64,000 nucleotides of DNA from Oligoflexia bacterium (GTDB taxonomy: Bacteria; Bdellovibrionota_G; JANQFH01), in assembly GCA_028277945.1 (NCBI GenBank), contig JANQFH010000049.1, positions 82,440-146,439 on the forward strand, in the 5' to 3' direction. A model generated the notes under the pieces. The model saw only the letters and a program-made list of their open reading frames with translations, made no database searches and was not told the DNA's origin. The position numbers and the translations under genes were made by a program. Positions 26,406-33,231 of this stretch are shown piece by piece (within the stretch, counting starts at the first letter, position 1; each line of letters begins with the position of its first letter).

Positions 26406-27228
26406 ACCTGTAAATATCCACCGGCTTTGTTGCTCGTTTGACTCTACAAACAATTATAGCACCTTTCCACTGCCATCCTCCGAGGTCCAGCCAAAGTTCC
26501 CGGTCGGAGTCGGCATAATAGGCGGAATTACCTGAAATCATAAGGAACTTTCCACTGAGCTCCGCTCCAGTAATAAGGTTCTTAGTCGTTCGTATGCCGT
26601 AACCTCGTTCCTTATCCTTCTTCACAGAACGGCCTTTCAATGCAGCTTTGAGGGCCTCCCTATCCGTATAGCGTTCCTGATACGCCTTTTCATAAACTTT
26701 TCTGAAACCCAAACCACGATCCAGAATCACGAGATCAAGGAATTCTCTCGTCGGCCAGTATTGAGCAAGGAGCCAGCCAGAGGAGCTTTGGGAGTGTTGT
26801 GAAATGTTGTCGAGCATCTCTCCAACTGTATAACTCCAAGCGTTTCTAAAATTCCCGGCAAAATCAATATAACTAAAGACTAGATTTGAAAAATGACTAT
26901 TAAGCTGTTCGATAATTTCAGCTGATGATGTTGGTATCCGAACAAGCGGAATATAGGTTCGGTTTTTGCGAAGGTCTTGTACCGAATCAAAACCATTAGG
27001 GAACCCGATCGTTTGAAGGTAGGTATTGGTGCAGTTAGTCACTTCCCTGCCTTGCTCGTAAATCACAGCAGCAAGTGGAACAGTTGTAAGTGGCCAAGCC
27101 CAATCAAAATGACGAAAGTCCAGAGGTCCAGCGCCCGTTTCAACAACTGATAGATTCCGCTGCAAACAGAGAAGTTGATCTCGCAGGAGTTCCGAACTTT
27201 CAGACCTTATTTGTAATTTCTCTGCCAT
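26392..27228 (-). CDS. GHKL-type ATP-binding protein (HATPase) partner of the STAS-like protein
   Basis: This 278-residue protein has a C-terminal GHKL ATP-binding domain: N box EMLDNISQHS (about 137-146), G1 box LDRGLGF (about 169-175) and G2 box ERGYGIRTTKNLI (about 207-219). It has no dimerisation histidine, so it is not a standard histidine kinase; it resembles anti-sigma-factor kinases or ATPase switches. The first 120 residues form a separate domain without a known motif (RNLSVVETGAG, VPLAAVIYEQGREV). Overlap of 14 bases with the STAS-like gene implies coupled translation. Together they could sense a signal and switch a partner; this is inference. Confidence 0.78.
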   Translation of the reverse strand: MAEKLQIRSESSELLRDQLLCLQRNLSVVETGAGPLDFRHFDWAWPLTTVPLAAVIYEQGREVTNCTNTYLQTIGFPNGFDSVQDLRKNRTYIPLVRIPTSSAEIIEQLNSHFSNLVFSYIDFAGNFRNAWSYTVGEMLDNISQHSQSSSGWLLAQYWPTREFLDLVILDRGLGFRKVYEKAYQERYTDREALKAALKGRSVKKDKERGYGIRTTKNLITGAELSGKFLMISGNSAYYADSDRELWLDLGGWQWKGAIIVCRVKRATKPVDIYRYVEG

Positions 27229-27561
27229 TGATCAACAATATGGTAATTCAGCTTGCAATTAGGTCAATGCAAGCCCTGGTCAGGATGAAAGTATAAAAGC
27301 CGTAACTAAATTTCCCACTGCTATTTCTTCTTAATCGGTACCCGAACCAATACCAAGTTGTTACTTCATCCCCGAAACCCCTGCAAGGAGGCGAACTTTA
27401 GAAATACTTTAGAAAAACCCTCTAACATATTAGACGCGCAACTACCAAACGGCCTACTGGCAAGGACTTACCAAGCACTTCATATGGTCGAGCACTGGAG
27501 CGGGTGCAACGCTGGTTTAATGCAATATGTGAAAATTTAACTTAATGAAATTAAAAAATAA
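27229..27561. other. Gene-poor right part of the Lys cassette
   Basis: This A/T-rich stretch contains the right copy of the 20-base repeat (27396-27415). On the plus strand a 39-codon frame without a start codon ends at 27540 (RALERVQRWFNAICENLT); it may be the tail of a lost gene. No intact gene is visible. Confidence 0.45.
27396..27415. repeat. 20-base direct repeat, right copy (Lys cassette)
   Basis: CTTTAGAAATACTTTAGAAA, one mismatch from the left copy at 25273-25292, same orientation. Confidence 0.5.
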
Positions 27562-27578
27562 ATGAGCCAGGAAGGATT
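27562..27578 (-). repeat. tRNA-Lys tail copy (17 bases) bounding the cassette
   Basis: ATGAGCCAGGAAGGATT repeats the 3' end of tRNA-Lys (27661-27677) exactly, 99 bases away. Corresponding copies lie at 24996-25012 and 25092-25108, 96 bases apart. Between the copies lie GTGATCCT (27594-27601), an ATTATAAG motif and hairpin H3. Confidence 0.75.
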
Positions 27579-27626
27579 ACGTCGCTGCGCTCCGTGATCC
27601 TTAGGGTGGCTGCGCTTAATTATAAG

Positions 27627-27669
27627 CTGGCTCATACAGCTGCATCGTAGATGCAGCTGTATGAGCCAG
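27627..27669 (-). repeat. tRNA-tail hairpin H3, fused to intact tRNA-Lys
   Basis: A 20-bp perfect stem (outer CTGGCTCAT, inner ACAGCTGCATC) with loop GTA. Its right arm includes the last eight bases of the intact tRNA-Lys gene. In the transcript this stem would compete with the tRNA acceptor stem unless the trailer is cut first. The inner sequence differs from H1 and H2 although all three end in ATC/GAT next to the loop. Confidence 0.8.
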
Positions 27670-27735
27670 GAAGGATTCGAACCTTCGACCAACGGCTTAA
27701 AAGGCCGCTGCTCTACCAGACTGAGCTACTGGCCC
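27662..27735 (-). tRNA. tRNA-Lys (anticodon TTT)
   Basis: A 74-base gene with complete cloverleaf: acceptor GGGCCAG paired with CTGGCTC (one G-U), D arm GCTC...GAGC, anticodon loop CTTTTAA, T arm GAAGG-TTCGAAT-CCTTC and discriminator A. CCA is not encoded. A weak promoter-like TTGACT lies about 50 bases upstream on the minus strand (27788-27793). Its 3' end is the target of the cassette described here. Confidence 0.95.
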
Positions 27736-27955
27736 ATACAACAGCTAAGCTTGGTGCGAGGTTTGCCGTAGCAGGGTTCTAGTGCGGAGTCAAGCGAGAA
27801 CTGGCTGGATTTATTGGCCTTTAGCGCGTTCGCCGACAACGACTGCAAGGTTGATTTGTAGGGCTTATGTGTACTATCTTAGCTAAACAGCAAAGCAACA
27901 ACAGCGCTCACCCCTAAACTCCCAACTCGAGGCCTAAGGCCAAAGGATTGTAACG

Positions 27956-28432
27956 ATGGCGCAGGAACGTGTGCCCATGACAGTAGAAGGGAAAAAGCAG
28001 CTTGAAGCCGAGCTCAACCGGCTCAAGCGCGTGGAACGCCCAAAGGCAATCAAGGCGATTGCCGAGGCGCGAGCCCATGGGGACCTTTCAGAAAACGCGG
28101 AATACGATGCGGCAAAAAACCACCAAGGACACTTGGAAGCGAGGATTCGGGATCTCGAGGATAAACTGTCGCGCGCTGAGGTTATACCGCCGGCCAACGG
28201 CAAACCCGAGCGGGTTACCTTTGGCGTGCAGGTTACGGTTGTTGATGTGGATTCAGAAAAGGAGAGCAGCTACCGCATCGTTGGCGAGCTGGAAGCGGAT
28301 CCAGAAAACAACAGACTCTCCATCACCTCACCTATGGCACGAGCCTTTATTGGCAAAGAGGTGGGAGACGAAGTCACCCTGCGCACACCGGGTGGTGTGC
28401 GTAACTACGAAGTTGTCGATATTGACGCCTAG
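27956..28432 (+). CDS. greA: Transcript cleavage factor GreA
   Basis: This 158-residue protein is the full length of GreA. The N-terminal coiled coil (MTVEGKKQLEAELNRLKRVERPKAIKAI) bears the acidic tip DLSENAEYDAAK that reaches into the RNA polymerase secondary channel. The C-terminal FKBP-like domain follows (VTFGVQVTVVD, ISITSPMARAFIGKEVGDEV-type segment). GreA stimulates cleavage of backtracked transcripts. It is a single gene, divergent from tRNA-Lys and convergent with the thymidylate synthase gene. Confidence 0.97.
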   Translation: MAQERVPMTVEGKKQLEAELNRLKRVERPKAIKAIAEARAHGDLSENAEYDAAKNHQGHLEARIRDLEDKLSRAEVIPPANGKPERVTFGVQVTVVDVDSEKESSYRIVGELEADPENNRLSITSPMARAFIGKEVGDEVTLRTPGGVRNYEVVDIDA

Positions 28433-28495
28433 AACTCGTTTTAAAACCCCAGTGAAACTCGCCATAAAGTCAGGAACTCAAACAGGGCAGCGGGT

Positions 28496-30046
28496 CTAGA
28501 GCTGGCGGTTGTAGGCGGCGCGCTCCAACTTCCATACCGGCACCCCACAGTAACGCTCACCCTCTGGACAAAAAGGCTTATCGCCCGTGCGCAAACGTTG
28601 GTAGCAGGGAGGTTTCATGTGCTGCATAAGACGAGGATGGATTTTGCTGATCTGTTCGATCTCTTCAATACTGGCGTTGTAGATCTCTTCTTGCGCATTA
28701 AAACAGGTACGCAGCTTCCACTTGTGAAAGAGGTTCAGTAAATCCCCGCTCTCAATAAAGCGCACGCACCATGCATTGGGTAGCAAGTAGAGCGCTGACT
28801 CATGCGGCTCCCCAAGATCGAGCAGCTGGTTGATGGCCGTGAAGGTCTCTGCCATGACACTTTGGTAGAATTCCTCTGCTGCTGGTGTGCGACGAATAAG
28901 CTCTGGCGTAATAAAATCAGGACTACCCAAGTAATGCGCCATCACCAAGGGTCGTGCTGCGGGAACCATACGATGGCGTTGGTCTTGCGAATCAGCGGTG
29001 TGGCTCAATCTCTTTTTAAAGGTGTAGTGGACGCTAAACATGGCACGACTGAGTTTAGAGAGCGTTGTCGTATTCAACGGCAGTGAAAGCGCCCGGTTGT
29101 TGGCGGGATCAAGCAGCAGTTCAATGGCATCGTCATCCTGCAGTTGAGCTTTAGTGATGCCAAAAACCGTACGCACGTTCTCAGCCAAGGTCGCCTCTGC
29201 CTTGGCGTTGTAATCTAAAAGCGTAGCGTACCTGCCTTGCATACTGGTGTCGAACTCTCTGACAAAGCTCGCTGTAACATCGTCTTGCTGATGGAACTGA
29301 GAAAAGAGTTTGTATTCGTCGGTCTCTTCCAATGGTAGGGGGTCTACAAGTTCACGGGCAAAATCGGGATCTCGTGCACACACTGCCTCGACCATGGCGT
29401 TGACCAACTGACGTTGCTCCTGGGGCAGATCAAAAGCGTGGCACATATGGTGGTAGCGCATTAGGGTCAAGGCGCTAATGGAGTGGTAGAGATAGGTGTG
29501 GGTTGCCACCGGCAGGATGTAACGCGCCACCTCCATGGCGCGTTTTTCAATCGCCTTTTGCCAACGCTCAGGGTGGTGCCTGCGCGCCTTAAAGATTGCA
29601 AAGTAAACCTCTGCAACCACAGGTTCTAGCATGCGGCGCAATTCCCTGTAGGCCTGCATCTGCCGTTGAATCGTGGCTAGATAGAGAGCCTCACCCCTCT
29701 CGCTTAAACTCGGCGTGTGAAAGCGCTGCGCTTTCACTTTGACATAGCGTTGGCTAACCTGCTCGGAGTTGTAGTAGGGATGGCTGTGCAAAAAGGCCCA
29801 GACACAGTGACGGGAGATGCCATCGATGGAGAAGACAAAGTTGGCATGTTGCCGGGTGGTAAGATGGCCTGCGGCTAGAGTGCTGGAGGCAATGCGGTGG
29901 CTAACTGCTTCGCGCTTTTCATCGCCGCGCACCTGCTCGGGAAGGATGATACCCTTAGAGGAGTAACAGGTGCGTGCTGAAGCCACAGCAAGATCATAGG
30001 GACGATCGTAGGCAGAGATGAGTTCGACTTGAAGCGGCTGCTGCAT
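28496..30046 (-). CDS. thyX: Double-length flavin-dependent thymidylate synthase-like protein (ThyX family)
   Basis: This 516-residue protein is about twice the length of ordinary ThyX and seems to hold two ThyX units. The first has GHLTTRQHANFVFSIDGISR (about 60-79) and then HSHPYYNSEQVSQRY (about 87-101), at the place of the RHRxxSxNExSxRY motif; the leading Arg-His-Arg is altered. The second half has the late ThyX region LLPNAWCVRFIES and RTCFNAQEEIYNAS. ThyX makes dTMP from dUMP using FAD, NADPH and methylene-tetrahydrofolate. Similar double-length proteins occur in deltaproteobacterial lineages. Catalysis is not certain given the changed motif. Confidence 0.85.
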   Translation of the reverse strand: MQQPLQVELISAYDRPYDLAVASARTCYSSKGIILPEQVRGDEKREAVSHRIASSTLAAGHLTTRQHANFVFSIDGISRHCVWAFLHSHPYYNSEQVSQRYVKVKAQRFHTPSLSERGEALYLATIQRQMQAYRELRRMLEPVVAEVYFAIFKARRHHPERWQKAIEKRAMEVARYILPVATHTYLYHSISALTLMRYHHMCHAFDLPQEQRQLVNAMVEAVCARDPDFARELVDPLPLEETDEYKLFSQFHQQDDVTASFVREFDTSMQGRYATLLDYNAKAEATLAENVRTVFGITKAQLQDDDAIELLLDPANNRALSLPLNTTTLSKLSRAMFSVHYTFKKRLSHTADSQDQRHRMVPAARPLVMAHYLGSPDFITPELIRRTPAAEEFYQSVMAETFTAINQLLDLGEPHESALYLLPNAWCVRFIESGDLLNLFHKWKLRTCFNAQEEIYNASIEEIEQISKIHPRLMQHMKPPCYQRLRTGDKPFCPEGERYCGVPVWKLERAAYNRQL

Positions 30047-30186
30047 GGTGATTGGCCATCAAACTAACTGGTTTGTCTACTCTAAGCAACGGTTACCGTA
30101 TGGCAGCTCCCGCACACAGAGCTGCTACATTAGGCATATTTTTTGCTAAAATCTTATGGGTTCCATTTGATTGGACAGAATTGCCT

Positions 30187-31290
30187 ATGGCCAAAATAAA
30201 ACCCTTTATTATCAAGCTACTAGCAGTAGCTCTTGTTATGAGCCCGCCGGCAATTGCGCAAGATTTGCCACCTGTTGAGGAAGTGCCAACGCTCGATAAC
30301 ATCGGCAAACGGGCGCAAGAAGGGGGAAGCGCTCTTAGCCTCATCTGCCAATATCTGGAAGCCAACCCTGACTCGGTGTCTGCAGAGGAAGTCCAACAAC
30401 TCGTGCTGATCTTTGTGCTATTGATGGACTTTGTTCCCCTAAACGTTGTTCAACGCGAACTACGAGCTCTCAACGAGTGTAGTGCCCCAGAGATGGCTCC
30501 CTTTCTCGAGGAAATCAAGAAAATGCTGCAGGGACGAAGTAGCAAATTGACTCGAACGCAGCCGACTATTCTTAAAATCAGAGAAGAAATCTTTCGCAAA
30601 CTCAAAATAAATCCGACAGCTAAGATATCGTCTGGTCGAGATTATCGGTCGCTCCTACCCGAACCAGAGATACAACAGCGGGAAAGCTGTGGACCGCACG
30701 CCGTTGCTCCGATTGTATCCATGCTAGCTGGTTCAAGCGCCGAGGAGATAGATCCTGAAGCACTCTATACCGACTACCTTAATAGCCCTTCTGTCGGGCC
30801 ACTGCGAAAATTAGTGGGTGGTGTGCATCTGCCCACCCTTTTGTGGTATTTGCAAACCAATCAGCAGATCAAAGATTACTATGTGATTCCGGTAAGACCC
30901 GTGCTATTGAGAGGCCACGAGTATGTAAATACCGAGCGACTGGCACAGCTGTCTCGATTCACCAATCTTGGGCAAGACAAGCTCATCCAACGCATCCTCG
31001 ACGCCCGACCAGAGTCACCCCTCTTACCAATTCTATGGCTTGATACCTACAAGAGTGAAGAAATTGGCCATGCCAAGGATGGAACACCATGGCTAGTTTA
31101 TCATTATCAACAGGGTGGCATGGCCCATATCGTTGACATCGTAGGCTTTGGCACGGAAGCGCTCGATGGTAGACAAAGAGAGTACTTTATCGTGCGTGAT
31201 TCCTTACTTGAAGGAGGTTACGCCTACGTTTCCATGGAAAACATCTTCGCGCGCATCATTCTGTTTGCTGTGATCGTCAGTGTTTATTGA
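30187..31290 (+). CDS. Secreted papain-like/C39-like cysteine peptidase
   Basis: This 367-residue protein starts at the ATG at 30187, which gives a signal peptide (FIIKLLAVALVMSPPAIA, cleavage near AQD). A 52-codon longer frame lacks a signal at its start. The likely catalytic cysteine is in RESCGPHAV (about 168), the histidine in GGMAHIVDIVGFG (about 314) and the third residue in FIVRDSLLEG (about 338). This Cys-His-Asp order fits papain-fold enzymes. The region 30-150 is helical and may be a prodomain. It would act in the periplasm or outside. Substrate unknown. Confidence 0.75.
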   Translation: MAKIKPFIIKLLAVALVMSPPAIAQDLPPVEEVPTLDNIGKRAQEGGSALSLICQYLEANPDSVSAEEVQQLVLIFVLLMDFVPLNVVQRELRALNECSAPEMAPFLEEIKKMLQGRSSKLTRTQPTILKIREEIFRKLKINPTAKISSGRDYRSLLPEPEIQQRESCGPHAVAPIVSMLAGSSAEEIDPEALYTDYLNSPSVGPLRKLVGGVHLPTLLWYLQTNQQIKDYYVIPVRPVLLRGHEYVNTERLAQLSRFTNLGQDKLIQRILDARPESPLLPILWLDTYKSEEIGHAKDGTPWLVYHYQQGGMAHIVDIVGFGTEALDGRQREYFIVRDSLLEGGYAYVSMENIFARIILFAVIVSVY

Positions 31291-31296
31291 TACCAC

Positions 31297-32067
31297 TCAA
31301 AGCTGGGCAACTTGTGGGTTTGTTGGCGGCGGTCCCTGCTCAAGCTCAACGGCCATGGGCTCGCGGTAATTCACGGCCAACCTCTTGAGAAAACGCGCCT
31401 TCTCTTCCGGCATGCCGGAGAGGCTGGCAATTTCAGCTGCGCGTATCCTACGAATCCAAGTCACTGAGGGAATGCCAATGGCGAAGAACTTGCGGATCTG
31501 CTCAACGTCCAGCTCCCGGCTAAAACACATCATGCGGTAGAAGCCGAGGATGTTACCAACGGCTCGCTGGCTACCACGAAGATCGAGAGAAAAAGCCTTG
31601 TTGACCTCCATATAAGAGCTCACCAGCTCTTGCAGCAGCGCCTCAGAGAGAGTACCAAAGTGCGTTGCCAGGATTCGAGTCAATACGGTTTTAAACTGCA
31701 GCAAGTTGGAAGTCTGTGAGAAGAGGTTTACCTTCTCTACCTTGTCGATGAGCGGGGTGACGGTAAAATTGATAATCTCAAAGACTTCTCGATTATGAAC
31801 GCCGTTAATCACCGCCTTAATGTAGCGGGTAACCGGACGCAGCACCTGTTGCATGATGGCCATGAAGGTCTGCTGCATCTGTTCATAAGCAGGATCTTCG
31901 GCAGGTTCCACGGCTTCAACCTGCTCCGGCGCGGGAATGGCTTCGAGCTGTTCTGGAGTTAGATCGACGAGGAGTTCATCGACCTCTTGAATGAACTCCT
32001 CAAAGGAGCTCTCTGTCTCTTCAGCCTCAGTGGGAACACCTAAGAATTTGTCCACATCAGCAGCCAT
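31297..32067 (-). CDS. Cytoplasmic protein of unknown function with HhH-like C terminus
   Basis: This 256-residue protein is acidic at the N terminus (about residues 14-60, rich in Glu and Pro) and helical afterwards. Near the C terminus, IPSVTWIRRIRAAEIASLSGMPEEKARFL resembles a helix-hairpin-helix pattern, a non-specific DNA- or protein-binding motif. I do not recognise the family. It is convergent with the cysteine peptidase gene, six bases apart, and divergent from hemB. Confidence 0.7.
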   Translation of the reverse strand: MAADVDKFLGVPTEAEETESSFEEFIQEVDELLVDLTPEQLEAIPAPEQVEAVEPAEDPAYEQMQQTFMAIMQQVLRPVTRYIKAVINGVHNREVFEIINFTVTPLIDKVEKVNLFSQTSNLLQFKTVLTRILATHFGTLSEALLQELVSSYMEVNKAFSLDLRGSQRAVGNILGFYRMMCFSRELDVEQIRKFFAIGIPSVTWIRRIRAAEIASLSGMPEEKARFLKRLAVNYREPMAVELEQGPPPTNPQVAQL

Positions 32068-32235
32068 GGTCTCAGGCCGCGTTGCGAAAATACAACAGGC
32101 CCACTAGGATGATAATGTATTGTATGTTATTGTCAAGATCTGCTTTTTTACATGGGGTTAAAGCTATACCCAAGGGCGAGTTCACCGTTGCCTTTGGCCA
32201 CGCCTACCATTATAAGATTAGCGCAAAACTAAGGA

Positions 32236-33219
32236 GTGCCTATCATCGCCTATCCAACCCATCGCGGACGCCGCTTGCGAGAGAACGCCTCGACGCGAGC
32301 CATGGTGCGTGAGACCCAGCTTCTCAAACAAGACCTCATCTATCCCCTTTTCGTCTGCGAGGGAGAGGGAATCCAAGAAGAGATCTCGGGTATGCCTGGA
32401 CAGAAGCGCTTCTCGCTCGATCGATTGGTTGAAGAGGTGAAGCAGGTGGTCGATTGCGGCCTGGGTAGCGTCATCCTCTTTGGCATCCCAGAGAAAAAAG
32501 ACAGCGTTGGCAGTGAAGCGTGGCGCGAAGATGGTATTGTGCAGCGGGCCATCCAGACCGTTAAGGAGATCAAGCGGGATATCTGCGTGGTCGGTGATGT
32601 CTGTCTGTGCCAGTACACCGAGCATGGTCACTGTGGGGTGGTACAAGGAGAGAGCGTTGACAACGACAGCAGTTTGGAGCTGCTAACCCGGGTGGCAGTG
32701 AGTCAAGCCAAGGCGGGCGCGGATATCATCGCCCCTTCGGACATGATGGATGGTCGTATTGGCGCCATCCGTCAGGCTCTGGATGCGGCGGGTTTTGCGC
32801 AACTGCCGATTATGGCTTACGGTGCCAAGTACGCCTCGGCCTTTTACGGCCCCTTTCGCGAAGCCGCACAGAGCGCACCCAAGTTTGGCGACCGTCGCAG
32901 CTATCAGATGGATGTGGCAAATCGCCGCGAGGCGCTGCGCGAGCTTGCCCTCGACCTTGAAGAGGGCGCCGATATCCTCATGATTAAGCCGGCCCTCGCC
33001 TACCTTGATGTCATTGCCGCTGCCAGAGAGCGCTTTGATGTTCCCATTGCCGCATACAACGTCAGCGGTGAGTACGCCATGGTCTGCGCCGCCGCTGCCA
33101 ACGGCTGGCTTGATCGTAGGGCAATCATTATGGAGACGCTCACCGCAATCAAAAGGGCTGGTGCGGATCTAATTCTTACTTACTTTGCCAAAGAGGTGGC
33201 AGCTGATCTGCCACAGTGA
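32236..33219 (+). CDS. hemB: Delta-aminolevulinic acid dehydratase (porphobilinogen synthase)
   Basis: This enzyme of about 327 residues condenses two 5-aminolevulinate molecules to porphobilinogen, the second step of tetrapyrrole synthesis from glutamate-derived ALA. The zinc-type cysteine site [14 protein letters not shown] (Cys 123, 125 and 133) is complete, and the catalytic lysines are in [10 protein letters not shown] (Lys 198) and [10 protein letters not shown] (Lys 251). The nominal GTG start at 32236 overlaps AAGGAG; an ATC codon five bases after AAGGAG (32242) has the normal spacing, so the true start is unclear. The N terminus in either case matches the family ([12 protein letters not shown]). 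Confidence 0.96.
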   Translation: MPIIAYPTHRGRRLRENASTRAMVRETQLLKQDLIYPLFVCEGEGIQEEISGMPGQKRFSLDRLVEEVKQVVDCGLGSVILFGIPEKKDSVGSEAWREDGIVQRAIQTVKEIKRDICVVGDVCLCQYTEHGHCGVVQGESVDNDSSLELLTRVAVSQAKAGADIIAPSDMMDGRIGAIRQALDAAGFAQLPIMAYGAKYASAFYGPFREAAQSAPKFGDRRSYQMDVANRREALRELALDLEEGADILMIKPALAYLDVIAAARERFDVPIAAYNVSGEYAMVCAAAANGWLDRRAIIMETLTAIKRAGADLILTYFAKEVAADLPQ

Positions 33220-33231
33220 TGGCAGACTGCT

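Noticed and set aside
24963..27669. CRISPR array or integron attC sites
   Set aside because: Units are only three, do not have equal spacers, and the stems are perfect and tRNA-derived, unlike attC; no cas or integron integrase gene is present.
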